Shown here: in pieces, positions 41,037-51,790 of the stretch | How the letters are laid out: the number at the start of each line of letters is the position of its first letter | Position numbering within the stretch: the stretch's first letter is position 1 | Source of the DNA: Mycobacterium sp. SMC-2 | GTDB lineage: Bacteria; Actinomycetota; Actinomycetes; Mycobacteriales; Mycobacteriaceae | NCBI RefSeq assembly: GCF_025263485.1 | Contig: NZ_CP079863.1 | Coordinates: 186,001-250,000, forward strand | DNA length: 64,000 nt | Direction: 5' to 3' | Notes under the pieces: model-generated | Seen by the model: only the letters and a program-made list of their open reading frames with translations | Databases searched by the model: none | What the model was told of the DNA's origin: nothing | Position numbers and translations under genes: made by a program

Positions 41037-42296
41037 CTAGTTGGGTGTTGGTGGTGGTTGGGGTTGGGGTTGGAAGGGGTCGTACCACCACCATTGGGCG
41101 CGTTCGCCGGTGGGTCCGGGGCAGGGTGGCACGGCGGGTGGGGGTTGGGTGGGTGGGCGGGCCAGTGATCCCGGGCTCAGTGCTTGGCCGGCGTCGTCGG
41201 TGACGGTGAGAGTGTGTGCGGGTCCGGTGATGGTGATGACGCCGCGGTGGTGCGACCGGTGATGATAGGGACAGACCAAAACGAGGTTGGCCAGCTCGGT
41301 GGGGCCGCCGTCTTCCCAGTGCCGGATGTGATGGGCGTGCAGGCCCCGGGTGGCGCCGCAACCGGGAACCACGCACATGCGGTCGCGATACTCCAGCGCG
41401 CGGCGCAACCGCCGGTTGATCACCCGGCTGGCCCGGCCGGCGCCGATGACCTGACCGTCGCGTTCGAACCACACCTCAGCCGTGGCATCACAGGTCAAAT
41501 ATTGGCGTTCGGCGTCGGACAGCAGCGGACCCAGATGCAGCGCCGCGGCGCGCTGGGCCACGTCGAGGTGCACCACCACGGTGGTGTGCTGCCCGTGGGG
41601 CCGGCGGGTGGCCTCGGCATCCCACCCGGCCTCGACCAGGCGCAGAAACGCCTCGAGGGTGCCCGGCAACGGCGGCCGCTGATCGGAGGCGCCCTGGCCG
41701 TTGTCGTGGTCGTGTTTCCATTCGGCGATCAGCGCCTCACGATGAGACGCCAAGGCGGCGTCGAACGTCGCCGCGTCGGGCTGCGCAAGGGTGATCCGGT
41801 AGCAGCTGAACTGCTCGTCGGGGGTGGTCGTGGTGATCGAGGGCTGCGGTTGCGGCCGGGAATCGGGGTCGGGTCGCGGTTCGAGCTTGACCGCGGTGCG
41901 CAGCTGGGTGACCGTGGCGACGTGCGCCAGCTGCGCGTAGTGCTCATCAGATCCCTCACCGGCGCGCCCCGCGATGACGCCGACCTGATCCAGCGACAGC
42001 CGACCCTCCCGCATGCCCGCAGCACAGCGCGGAAACTCCTCCAGCCGGCTCGCGACGGTGGCGATCGTCTGCGCATTCCCCGGCGAGCAGCCCGTCGTCC
42101 AGGCCACCAACGCCGGCACCGAGCGCGCCCCCGTGCCTCCCCACAACTGCTCACGATCGATCTCGGCGACAATCTCCACGATGCGCCCATCGATGGCGTT
42201 GCGCTGACCGGTCAACTCCGCCAACTCCTCGAACAGCACCTCAAGGCGCTCTTTAGGACTCACCACCACGGCCTCAGCAGATGCGGTCGAAGACAT
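41037..42296 (-). CDS. DUF222/HNH endonuclease-domain protein (13E12 repeat family)
   Basis: 419 residues. DUF222 occupies about 10-330 (VLFEELAELTGQRNAIDGRIVEI and others). A C-terminal HNH motif follows: MCVVPGCGATRGLHAHHIRHW then LVLVCPYHHRSHH, with the zinc cysteines and catalytic histidines. The tail is Pro/Gln-rich (FQPQPQPPPTPN). This family is multicopy in mycobacteria (REP13E12) and copies can serve as prophage attachment targets; its function is unproven. The ATG at 42296 gives the conserved start; the open frame to 42485 is not family sequence. It is absent here in H37Rv and is probably a mobile or duplicated insertion. Confidence 0.85.
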   Translation of the reverse strand: MSSTASAEAVVVSPKERLEVLFEELAELTGQRNAIDGRIVEIVAEIDREQLWGGTGARSVPALVAWTTGCSPGNAQTIATVASRLEEFPRCAAGMREGRLSLDQVGVIAGRAGEGSDEHYAQLAHVATVTQLRTAVKLEPRPDPDSRPQPQPSITTTTPDEQFSCYRITLAQPDAATFDAALASHREALIAEWKHDHDNGQGASDQRPPLPGTLEAFLRLVEAGWDAEATRRPHGQHTTVVVHLDVAQRAAALHLGPLLSDAERQYLTCDATAEVWFERDGQVIGAGRASRVINRRLRRALEYRDRMCVVPGCGATRGLHAHHIRHWEDGGPTELANLVLVCPYHHRSHHRGVITITGPAHTLTVTDDAGQALSPGSLARPPTQPPPAVPPCPGPTGERAQWWWYDPFQPQPQPPPTPN

Positions 42297-42458
42297 AACC
42301 ACATCATCGCAGCCACCTACGACAAAACCCGGCCCGCCGAACCCGCCTTGGGGTGTGACCAATTGACCACCCGGGCAGCCCCCGACGTCAATGCGCAGAT
42401 CCCAGCCACCCCGGCGCCAGGCGCTGATTGACGCTGGACATAGGTGACTTACGAAGTC

Positions 42459-42476
42459 GATAGCGTCTGCGCTATC
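42459..42476 (-). terminator. Possible terminator after the cbt operon
   Basis: GATAGCG-TCTG-CGCTATC, a perfect 7-bp stem with a 4-nt loop, about 40 bp downstream of the phosphatase stop on the minus strand. No T-run follows, so it is only a candidate; it could also belong to the HNH gene's upstream region. Confidence 0.35.
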
Positions 42477-42516
42477 AACGGGCAAGCCGCATGGCCTGGA
42501 GAGCCGCCGGGGCTAG

Positions 42517-43068
42517 TTACAAACGCAGCGTCCAGCGGCCGTTTCGGAAATGCAGCAAGGTGCGACTCACCGGCGCAATATCGATGCGCCAGAACGACTC
42601 CGGGGGAGCATCGAGGCTGTGCACAACGGCGGCGCGAATCACCGCCGGATGTGTCACCGCCACGGCGCGCGACGCTTCGTCGGTGAGAGACTCCAGCCAG
42701 CCGCCCACCCGTTGGATCAGGTCGAGGATCGACTCACCGCCGTGCGGGGCCCGCGCCGGATCGGTCAGCCACGTCTCGAGGTCCGCGGGTCCGACGGCCT
42801 GCAGCGTCTGCCCGCACCATCCCCCGCAATGCAGGTCGGCCAACCGCGGCTCGGTTGTGGCATGCAGACCCAGCAGCTGCGCGGTCTCCCGAGCACGCTG
42901 CTCGGGTCCCGCCAGTTGCCGCGTGCCTTTCGGAACATCAAGGCGCCCCGCCTTTTTGACACGCCGGCGGCCCATGTCGTTCAGCGGCTCGTCGGCGGGG
43001 AAACGCGCGGCCACCATGGCATCGGTCATCGCGTGCGATACCAGGATCAGCCGGGCGACCTCCGTCAC
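42517..43068 (-). CDS. Histidine phosphatase-family protein linked to cobalt/B12 transport
   Basis: 183 residues, phosphoglycerate-mutase-like fold. The usual catalytic RHG motif is replaced by VSHAMTD, keeping His and losing the Arg. Other parts (GPEQRARETAQLLGL, AVTHPAVIRAAVVH) are typical. The GTG at 43068 overlaps the cbtA TGA (GTGA), so it is translationally coupled to the riboswitch-controlled cbtBA. A CobC-like phosphatase acting on a cobalamin intermediate is a reasonable guess, but the changed motif makes activity uncertain. Confidence 0.8.
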   Translation of the reverse strand: MTEVARLILVSHAMTDAMVAARFPADEPLNDMGRRRVKKAGRLDVPKGTRQLAGPEQRARETAQLLGLHATTEPRLADLHCGGWCGQTLQAVGPADLETWLTDPARAPHGGESILDLIQRVGGWLESLTDEASRAVAVTHPAVIRAAVVHSLDAPPESFWRIDIAPVSRTLLHFRNGRWTLRL

Positions 43069-43856
43069 GCCGCGATGCTCGATGCCCGTCCGCTCTCGGC
43101 GCGCTGCCCGAGCAGCCGGCCGGCGAGGGTCGCGAACACCACGCCGATGGTCACCCACAGCACTAATTGCGTGGCCAGAGACAACAACCGGAAATCGTAG
43201 AGAACGTCGGCGGGAAAGCCGGGATAGACGATCGCGCCCGACGCGTCGCGCAGCGGTTCGGGTGTCTCGTCCACGTTCGGTAGCAACACCATCACCGCCG
43301 CAACCGCCGCGACGTAGGCGCCAGCCGCCAGCATCCGCCCGTTCCACGCTCCGAACCGCGCCGTCAGCGAGCGCGCCAGCCACACCACCGCGATGGCCAG
43401 CGCCACCGAAGCCAGCACCATCACCAGATACCACCCGGTGCGCGCCCCGATCGTGTCGGCCTGACCCACCGCCGGTGGATTCGGCGGATACTTCACGAAC
43501 GGCACCAGATACACCGCGACGAACGCGGCCGCCGCCAACAGCAGCGAAAGGGCGCGCGGACCAACGTTTCTCGCGCGCGGGGCGACGACGCAGAACAGCA
43601 CGGCGAACAGCGCGCCCATCGCGACGCCGAAGATGAGCACACCGAAGCCCAAACCGGCGCTGGACTGCACGCCGCGGCTGAACAACTCGGCGCCGTGCTC
43701 GTGCACGCCATGAGCGTTCTCGGCGTCGGTTCGTCCGTCCTCGAACGCGATGGCGCGGCCGATCACCGGCTCGGCGCACAGGCGGGCGAAGACGAACGCC
43801 AGCACCGCGCCGAGTGCACCGGCCAACAGGCCGCGTCCGATCAGACGCTTCTCCAC
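43065..43856 (-). CDS. cbtA: CbtA family cobalt/cobalamin-linked membrane protein
   Basis: 263 residues, about seven hydrophobic helices. CbtA proteins are predicted cobalt transporter subunits regulated by cobalamin. Family features are the N-terminal LIGRGLLAGALGAVLAFVFARL, an acidic/His segment HGVHEHGAELFSRGVQSS that may bind metal, and PFVKYPPNPPAVG. The start GTG at 43856 lies 4 bp after the cbtB stop; the stop overlaps the phosphatase gene. Confidence 0.9.
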   Translation of the reverse strand: MEKRLIGRGLLAGALGAVLAFVFARLCAEPVIGRAIAFEDGRTDAENAHGVHEHGAELFSRGVQSSAGLGFGVLIFGVAMGALFAVLFCVVAPRARNVGPRALSLLLAAAAFVAVYLVPFVKYPPNPPAVGQADTIGARTGWYLVMVLASVALAIAVVWLARSLTARFGAWNGRMLAAGAYVAAVAAVMVLLPNVDETPEPLRDASGAIVYPGFPADVLYDFRLLSLATQLVLWVTIGVVFATLAGRLLGQRAESGRASSIAA

Positions 43857-43860
43857 GCGA

Positions 43861-44076
43861 TCAGTGGCAGGGGAAGCCGAGCAGGTGCCGCGCGTCGTGC
43901 ACGAACTCGTGCACGTGCGAATCGCTGCCGAACAGCGAAACCGCGCCCTGGTCGACGCCGACGAAATACAGCGCCAGCAGCGCCAGGAAGGCGGTTGCCG
44001 CCAACCAGACCGCGGCGCTGGCCGCTGACAGATCGACCGATCGGGTACGGCCGCCGGTTAGCTCGGGATTGGGCAC
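43861..44076 (-). CDS. cbtB: CbtB family cobalt-linked membrane protein
   Basis: 71 residues: one transmembrane helix (VWLAATAFLALLALYFVGVD) and a His-rich C-terminus, HVHEFVHDARHLLGFPCH, which is the likely metal-binding site of CbtB. The start GTG at 44076 is chosen because GAAGGAG lies 7 nt upstream. The frame is open to 44127, but that part overlaps the riboswitch tail. It is the first gene of cbtB-cbtA-phosphatase. Confidence 0.9.
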   Translation of the reverse strand: MPNPELTGGRTRSVDLSAASAAVWLAATAFLALLALYFVGVDQGAVSLFGSDSHVHEFVHDARHLLGFPCH

Positions 44077-44127
44077 GATCGACTCCTTCCGGGGATATCC
44101 GCGTCCCCGCTGCTGACGACGGGCCAT

Positions 44128-44215
44128 GGGTCTGACTATCGACAGTGGCGCGACCGTTCTGGACTTTCACCAGATTCCGTTGCCCGTCAGGACAGGAGTC
44201 AGTGTAAACCGGGGG
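44128..44215 (-). promoter_or_regulatory. Cobalamin riboswitch upstream of cbtB
   Basis: On the minus strand the leader contains the cobalamin aptamer core: GACGGGCAACGGAATCTGGT, then GAAAGTCC and CAGAACGGTCGCGCCACTGT (the B12-box pattern ending CGCCACTGT), then AGTCAGACCC. It begins at the ybjQ stop and ends about 50 nt before the cbtB GTG. Cobalamin binding is expected to turn the cbt operon down, probably at translation initiation since no terminator hairpin is seen. Confidence 0.85.
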
Positions 44216-44596
44216 TCAATGCTGTGGCGGCGCGGCACCGTAGCCCAGCTGGGCGGCCGTGTACTGGGCGGCCTCGGTGACCGGGACCGCCTGGACCGCC
44301 GTGCCGTAGGCGCAGATCTCGGTCCACACGTCGCCGATCTCGGTGGTGTCGAAGCGCATTGCGACGATCGCGTTGCCCCCGCGATTGCGCGCCTCGGCGA
44401 TCAGCCGCCCCATCGCCTCGTTGCGGCTCTCGGCCAGGTTCTTCGTCATCCCCTGAAGCTCGCCGCCGAACATGGCCTTGAAGCCCGCGCCCATCTGGGA
44501 GAACGCGTTTCGGGAGCGGACGGTCAGCCCAAACACCTCGCCGCAGACGCGCTGGATCTCCCAGCCAGGGAGGTCGTTGGTGGTCACGATCAGCAC
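44216..44596 (-). CDS. YbjQ/UPF0145 family protein
   Basis: 126 residues, heavy-metal-binding-domain (YbjQ) fold that assembles into rings. Typical segments are LPGWEIQRVCGEVFGLTVRS at the start and NRGGNAIVAMRFDTTEIG in the middle. A biochemical function is not established. The GTG at 44596 begins the conserved sequence. It is preceded by the clpC1 terminator and followed directly by the cbtB riboswitch, so the cbt promoter must lie within this gene or transcription reads through from it. Confidence 0.85.
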   Translation of the reverse strand: MLIVTTNDLPGWEIQRVCGEVFGLTVRSRNAFSQMGAGFKAMFGGELQGMTKNLAESRNEAMGRLIAEARNRGGNAIVAMRFDTTEIGDVWTEICAYGTAVQAVPVTEAAQYTAAQLGYGAAPPQH

Positions 44597-44625
44597 AGGC
44601 AGGCCCCTTAGCTCTCAGGACGGCA

Positions 44626-44663
44626 AAACGGGTGGTTAGTCCGGAAAGACTAACCACCCGTTT
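44626..44663 (-). terminator. Strong intrinsic-type terminator of clpC1
   Basis: AAACGGGTGGTTAGTC, loop CGGAAA, GACTAACCACCCGTTT: a perfect 16-bp stem 9 bp downstream of the clpC1 stop. On the minus strand the stem itself ends in GTTT and is flanked by TGCCG. It is the clearest hairpin in the window. Confidence 0.85.
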
Positions 44664-44672
44664 GCTGTAGTG

Positions 44673-47207
<2,535 letters not shown>

Positions 47208-47455
47208 CGGTGGCTACCTGCTCTCCCTCACCATCGGTACTGGCCTCTTAGTGGCCTACCGGCCGCCGTTGCGGCCGGAATCGCATACCTGCCATCCACT
47301 GTAATGGTCGGCCTGCCAGGGGGCATAACCTTGCGGTTCCTTGCTGCTGAAAGACCCGCAGGCCCGTTTCGGGCGATTCCCCCCTGTGACTACAGCGCCG
47401 TAACTGACCAACGTGGCCGGGCGCCAATTCGTTTCCTTTAATTACGGACGATCTT
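47208..47455 (-). promoter_or_regulatory. Long clpC1 leader
   Basis: About 250 bp between clpC1 and the ClgR-like palindrome, with no gene. Just downstream of the palindrome the minus strand reads GATCGTCCGTAATTAAAGG, an AT-rich patch that could hold the -10 (TAATTA). A long untranslated leader is implied. Confidence 0.4.
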
Positions 47456-47470
47456 TTCGCCGCCAGCGAA
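47456..47470. promoter_or_regulatory. ClgR-like operator upstream of clpC1
   Basis: TTCGC-CGCCA-GCGAA is a perfect palindrome of the form TTCGC-N5-GCGAA, the core of actinobacterial ClgR sites. ClgR activates clp genes, and the position fits clpC1. Confidence 0.6.
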
Positions 47471-47476
47471 ATGACA

Positions 47477-47512
47477 AACCGGCGCCGAGGCAGGTGCAGC
47501 CCGGCGCCGGTT
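47477..47512 (-). terminator. lsr2 terminator hairpin
   Basis: AACCGGCGCCG and CGGCGCCGGTT form an 11-bp stem with a 14-nt loop, ending 9 bp after the lsr2 stop. The neighbouring ACAAACC and GGTTTGT can extend the pairing. Confidence 0.7.
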
Positions 47513-47521
47513 AGAGGTTTG

Positions 47522-47860
47522 TCAGGTCGCCGCGTGGAAGGCGTCGATGACGTCGGCCGGGATGCGGCCGCGCGTCGACACGTTGTACCCGTTTCGGCGG
47601 GCCCATTCGCGGATCGCCGCGCTCTGCTCACGGTCGATCGCGCCACGGCCGCGACCGGAGCCGGAACGCCCACGCCGCCGACCGCCGACCCGACGACCGG
47701 CTTCCATCCACTGCTTCAGGTCGTTGCGAAGTTTCGCGGCATTCTTGGACGAAAGGTCAATCTCATAGGTCACCCCGTCAAGCCCGAATTCGACCGTTTC
47801 GTCGGCTGCGCCCGCACCGTCGAAATCATCGACCAAGGTGACGGTCACTTTTTTCGCCAT
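47522..47860 (-). CDS. lsr2: Lsr2, H-NS-like nucleoid-associated protein
   Basis: 112 residues, the usual length. The N-terminal dimerisation domain ([15 protein letters not shown] to about 55) is followed by a basic linker ([15 protein letters not shown]). The C-terminal DNA-binding domain has the AT-hook-like RGR at 97-99 in [12 protein letters not shown]. Lsr2 silences AT-rich and horizontally acquired DNA. The ATG is preceded by AGGA. An 11-bp imperfect direct repeat (CTGAGCAGTTG, CTGAGCAGTTT) lies in the leader at 47883-47904. Confidence 0.97.
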   Translation of the reverse strand: MAKKVTVTLVDDFDGAGAADETVEFGLDGVTYEIDLSSKNAAKLRNDLKQWMEAGRRVGGRRRGRSGSGRGRGAIDREQSAAIREWARRNGYNVSTRGRIPADVIDAFHAAT

Positions 47861-47983
47861 TGGCTTATCCTCGCATTTCGTCCTGAGCAGTTGCTGAGCA
47901 GTTTGGGTGAGCCTCCCCGGTCACCAATCTGCCATAACAACGCAGCATACTCAATCCGGCCGCAAAGCGCACAGTTGCACTTT

Positions 47984-49486
47984 TCAACTGGAGTGGGGCC
48001 GAACAATCGGGAACAAAACTGTCTCTCGAATTGACAGTCCAGTCAGAGACATCAACAACCGATCGATACCCATTCCAGTTCCGGTGCACGGCGGCATCGC
48101 ATACTCGAGCGCCGTGAGAAAGTCTTCGTCGAGCGCCATGGCTTCGTCGTCGCCCGCCGCCGCCAGGCGGGCTTGCGCGGCGAATCTCTCCCGCTGCACG
48201 ACGGGGTCGTTCAATTCGGAATACCCGGTGGCCAGTTCGATCCCGCGCACGTACAGGTCCCACTTCTCGGTCACACCCGGGATGCTGCGATGCTGACGCG
48301 TCAAAGGCGTTGTCTCCTCTGGGAAGTCCCGTACGAAGGTGGGCGCGGTCAGCGTGTTCCCGACCGTGTGCTCCCAGAGTTCCTCGACGAGCTTTCCATG
48401 CCCGTAGCCTCGGTCGGTCGGGATCTCGACCCCGAGCCGGTCCGCGATCGCCCAAAGCCGCTCGACCGACGTCTCGGGTGTGATCTCTTCGCCCAGGGCG
48501 GCCGACAGCGACGGGTACATTTGAATCGACGCCCATTCTCCGTCTATGTCGTAGACACTGCCGTCGGGCAGCGGTAGTTGTCTGGTTCCGATCGCCTCGT
48601 CGGCGACCTCTTGAATAAGCTCGCGCGTGACGACTGCCGAATCGTCATAGGTTCCGTACGCCTGGTAGGTCTCCAGCATCGAGAATTCCGGAGAATGCGT
48701 CGAATCCGCACCTTCGTTTCTGAACACTCGATTTACTTCGAAAACCTTGTCGAAACCACCGACGACGCAGCGCTTGAGGAACAGTTCCGGTGCGATCCGC
48801 AGGTACAGATTCATGTCGAGGGCGTTGGAATGCGTGACGAACGGCCGCGCCGCCGCGCCACCCGCCAGCGTCTGCAACATCGGCGTTTCGACTTCCAGGA
48901 ACCCCCGCCGTTCGAGTGCGTTGCGTATCGCGCGGACCACGGCGATTCGCTGCCGCGCCACCGAGCGGGCCTGGGGGCGGACGATCAGGTCGACGTAGCG
49001 CTGCCGCACTCGCGCCTCTTCGCTCATCTCCTTGTGGGCCACGGGCAGCGGTCGCAGCGCCTTGGCCGCGATCTGCCAGGAATCGGCGAGGACGGACAAC
49101 TCGCCGCGGCGGGAGCTGATCACGTTGCCGTGCACGTAGACGATGTCGCCGAGGTCGACGTCGGCCTTCCACGCGTCCAGCGATTCGGCACCCACCTTGT
49201 CCAGGCTGATCATCACCTGAAGGCTGGTGCCGTCGCCCTCCTGAAGTGTCGCGAAGCACAATTTCCCGGAGTTGCGCGCGAATATCACCCGGCCGGCGAC
49301 GCCGACGACGTCGTCGGTCGCGGTGTCGGTCGGCAGGTCGGAATGGTCGGCGCGCACCTGCGCCAGGGTGTGGGTGCGTTCGACGGCGACCGGATAGGGT
49401 TCGTGGCCCTCCGCCAGCAAGCGAGCGCGCTTGTCCCGGCGGATGCGGAACTGCTCGGGCAGGTCTACCGCGTCGGCGTCACTCAC
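47984..49486 (-). CDS. lysS: Lysyl-tRNA synthetase (class II)
   Basis: 500 residues. The N-terminal OB-fold anticodon domain ([21 protein letters not shown]) precedes the class II core: motif 1 around [11 protein letters not shown], motif 2 [18 protein letters not shown] and motif 3 [11 protein letters not shown]. It charges tRNA-Lys. The GTG at 49486 has no Shine-Dalgarno and sits at the end of TAAGCTGGCACGTCGTG, the same 17 nt as at cysS. The frame is open further upstream to 49858, but that part is antisense to coaX and not family sequence. Confidence 0.95.
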   Translation of the reverse strand: MSDADAVDLPEQFRIRRDKRARLLAEGHEPYPVAVERTHTLAQVRADHSDLPTDTATDDVVGVAGRVIFARNSGKLCFATLQEGDGTSLQVMISLDKVGAESLDAWKADVDLGDIVYVHGNVISSRRGELSVLADSWQIAAKALRPLPVAHKEMSEEARVRQRYVDLIVRPQARSVARQRIAVVRAIRNALERRGFLEVETPMLQTLAGGAAARPFVTHSNALDMNLYLRIAPELFLKRCVVGGFDKVFEVNRVFRNEGADSTHSPEFSMLETYQAYGTYDDSAVVTRELIQEVADEAIGTRQLPLPDGSVYDIDGEWASIQMYPSLSAALGEEITPETSVERLWAIADRLGVEIPTDRGYGHGKLVEELWEHTVGNTLTAPTFVRDFPEETTPLTRQHRSIPGVTEKWDLYVRGIELATGYSELNDPVVQRERFAAQARLAAAGDDEAMALDEDFLTALEYAMPPCTGTGMGIDRLLMSLTGLSIRETVLFPIVRPHSS

Positions 49487-49500
49487 GACGTGCCAGCTTA
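49487..49500 (-). promoter_or_regulatory. lysS promoter -10 (TAAGCT), leaderless-type
   Basis: Minus-strand TAAGCT at 49500-49495, then GGCACGTC, then the GTG start; identical to the cysS arrangement. Confidence 0.5.
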
Positions 49501-49605
49501 AATGACCTCGGGGGGCGGCTCTTACTGGCGGCCCGCCGAGATTGCCGTCGTGGTCGTTGTTTCGTCCGCGAGCACGACCACTGGAGCAATCTCGTCGTCG
49601 CAAAC

Positions 49606-50421
49606 TCAACGCGCGGTCTTGAGCCGGCCGCGCTGGGCGTCCCGGTTGCGTTCGAAGACCAGCCGCAGCCCGTGCAGGGTCAGATGTTGGTCGTAATGGC
49701 TGGTGGTGGTCAGCTCGGGCAGCAGCAGCGGTGCCGTATGCCCGGTGGCCACCACGGCGACGTCGTCGCCGGCGAAACCGTCCACGTCCTCGCGAATCCG
49801 ACCGACCAGACCGTCGACCAGCCCGGCGAAGCCGAATACCGCTCCCGCCTGCATGCATTCGACGGTGTTCTTGCCCACCACCGAACGGGGGCGGGACAGT
49901 TCCACCCGGCGCAGCGCGGCGGACCGGGCCGCGGCGGCGTCCGAGGAGACCTGCACGCCGGGCGCGATCGCACCGCCGAGGAATTCGCCCTTGGCCGACA
50001 CGACGTCCACGCAGATCGACGAACCGAAGTCGATGACGATGGCGGCGCTTTGGAATCTATGAAATGCGGCCAGGCAGTTGACGATTCGGTCGGCGCCCAC
50101 TTCTTTGGGATTGTCGACCAGCAGCGGGATGCCGGTGCGCACGCCCGGCTCGATCAGCACGTGTGGCACCGACGGCCAGTACTGGTCCAGCATGATCCGC
50201 ACCTCGTGCAGCACCGACGGGACGGTGGACAGGGCGACGGCACCGGTGAGCCGCTCGGAGTCGTCGCCGATGAGGCCGTCGATGGTCAGCGCCAGCTCGT
50301 CCGCGGTCACCTCGGACTCGGTCCGGATCCGCCAGTGCTGCACCACCTTTGCGTGCTCTTTGGACCCGGAAATCAGCCCCACGACGGTGTGGGTGTTTCG
50401 GACGTCGATGGCCAGCAGCAC
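49606..50421 (-). CDS. coaX: Type III pantothenate kinase
   Basis: 271 residues, ASKHA fold. The phosphate-1 motif is [15 protein letters not shown], the pantothenate/ATP motif is [14 protein letters not shown], the phosphate-2 motif is [14 protein letters not shown] and adenosine contacts are in [11 protein letters not shown]. It phosphorylates pantothenate, the first step of CoA synthesis; in M. tuberculosis CoaX is thought to be dispensable because type I CoaA serves. Residues 7-10 read VRNTH where most members have NT(H) after Gly, a small variation. The start is GTG at 50421, 2 bp after panD. Confidence 0.92.
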   Translation of the reverse strand: MLLAIDVRNTHTVVGLISGSKEHAKVVQHWRIRTESEVTADELALTIDGLIGDDSERLTGAVALSTVPSVLHEVRIMLDQYWPSVPHVLIEPGVRTGIPLLVDNPKEVGADRIVNCLAAFHRFQSAAIVIDFGSSICVDVVSAKGEFLGGAIAPGVQVSSDAAAARSAALRRVELSRPRSVVGKNTVECMQAGAVFGFAGLVDGLVGRIREDVDGFAGDDVAVVATGHTAPLLLPELTTTSHYDQHLTLHGLRLVFERNRDAQRGRLKTAR

Positions 50422-50423
50422 GG

Positions 50424-50852
50424 CTACCGCGCAACGATTCGGGGGTCTAGCAGTTCGGCGGCGACAGATATGTCCGAGGGCACGAACGCCGGGTCGTGGC
50501 CCAGGTCGATCGGCTTGTTGTCGGCGTCGACGAACACGATCCGCGGCTGGTAGGACCGCGCCTCCGCCTCTTCCATGGTCCCGTATGCGATCAGGATCAC
50601 CAGATCACCCGGGTGCACGAGATGGGCCGCGGCGCCGTTGATTCCGATCACCCCACTGCCGCGCTCCCCGGCGATCGCGTAGGTGACCAGGCGCGCACCG
50701 TTGTCGATGTCCACGATGGTCACTTGCTCGCCCTCGAGCAGGTCAGCCGCGTCCATCAGGTCGGCGTCGATGGTCACCGAGCCGACGTAGTGAAGGTCGG
50801 CCTGCGTGACGCTGGCGCGGTGGATCTTCGACTTGAGCATCGTCCGTAGCAT
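50424..50852 (-). CDS. panD: Aspartate 1-decarboxylase
   Basis: 142 residues as a proenzyme. Self-cleavage between Gly24 and Ser25 ([13 protein letters not shown]) makes the pyruvoyl cofactor; Lys9, Tyr58-region and Thr57 neighbours ([25 protein letters not shown]) are in place. It makes beta-alanine for pantothenate. The ATG at 50852 is preceded by GGAGG 6 nt upstream and overlaps the panC TGA (TGATG). A start 4 codons upstream is less likely. The extreme C-terminus, which influences pyrazinoic-acid-linked degradation in M. tuberculosis, differs slightly ([15 protein letters not shown]). Confidence 0.95.
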   Translation of the reverse strand: MLRTMLKSKIHRASVTQADLHYVGSVTIDADLMDAADLLEGEQVTIVDIDNGARLVTYAIAGERGSGVIGINGAAAHLVHPGDLVILIAYGTMEEAEARSYQPRIVFVDADNKPIDLGHDPAFVPSDISVAAELLDPRIVAR

Positions 50853-51790
50853 CAATTCCTCCAAGATGATTCACGGGTGCCGGGATATCCGTCCGGCCCC
50901 ACGGGTGCCGGCGAAGTTTCGATGTCGATCGCGACGTTGTCCAGCAGCCTGGTGCCGCCCAGCCGGACGGCGACGAGCAGCCGGCCGGTTTTGTTGGGCT
51001 GCAACGGCCCCAGGTCCGCATCGCGCAATTCGAGGTAGTCGACCGTAAGTTCGGGCACCGCATCGAGCACCGCGCGCGCCGCGTCCAGCGCGGCCTGCGG
51101 CCCGGCGTCCGCGGCGTGCGCCGCCGCCGCCAACGCCGCCGACACCGCCACGGCCGCCTCGCGTTGCACCGGGTCCAGGTAACGGTTGCGCGACGACATG
51201 GCCAGCCCGTCGGCTTCGCGGACGGTGGGCACGCCGACCACCGCGACGTCGAGGTCCAGGTCGGCGACCATCTGCCGGATCAGCACCAGTTGCTGATAGT
51301 CCTTCTCGCCGAAGAACACCCGGTCTGGGCGCACGATCTGCAGCAGCTTGCACACCACCGTCAGCACGCCGGCGAAATGGGTCGGCCGCGGACCGCCCTC
51401 GAGGTCGGCGGCCAGCGGACCGGGCTGCACGGTGGTGCGCAGGCCGTTCGGGTACATCGCCGCGGCCGTCGGCGCGAACACGATGTCGACGCCCTCGCCG
51501 CGCAGCAGCGCCACGTCGTCGTCGAGGGTCCGTGGGTAGGCGTCGAGGTCTTCCCCGGCACCGAACTGGAGCGGGTTGACGAAGATGGACACCGCCAGCA
51601 CCGAACCGGGCACCCGTTTGGCGGCGCGCACCAGCGCGAGGTGACCGTCGTGCAGCGCACCCATGGTGGGCACCAGCATCACCCGACGGCCGGTGTGCCG
51701 CAGCGCGCGACAGACGTCCGTGACGTCGCGCGGGCGCGAGTAGACATTGAGTTCGCCGGCCTTGAAGGCGGGCGGCTTGCCGGGTCTCAT
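50852..51790 (-). CDS. panC: Pantothenate synthetase
   Basis: 312 residues. It joins pantoate and beta-alanine using ATP. The HIGH-type motif is [15 protein letters not shown] at about 41-55, [14 protein letters not shown] binds pantoate, [10 protein letters not shown] is conserved, and [10 protein letters not shown] is the KMSKS-like loop. The start and the previous gene overlap by 4 bp. The C-terminal about 25 residues ([17 protein letters not shown]) are tail-like. Confidence 0.95.
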   Translation of the reverse strand: MRPGKPPAFKAGELNVYSRPRDVTDVCRALRHTGRRVMLVPTMGALHDGHLALVRAAKRVPGSVLAVSIFVNPLQFGAGEDLDAYPRTLDDDVALLRGEGVDIVFAPTAAAMYPNGLRTTVQPGPLAADLEGGPRPTHFAGVLTVVCKLLQIVRPDRVFFGEKDYQQLVLIRQMVADLDLDVAVVGVPTVREADGLAMSSRNRYLDPVQREAAVAVSAALAAAAHAADAGPQAALDAARAVLDAVPELTVDYLELRDADLGPLQPNKTGRLLVAVRLGGTRLLDNVAIDIETSPAPVGPDGYPGTRESSWRN

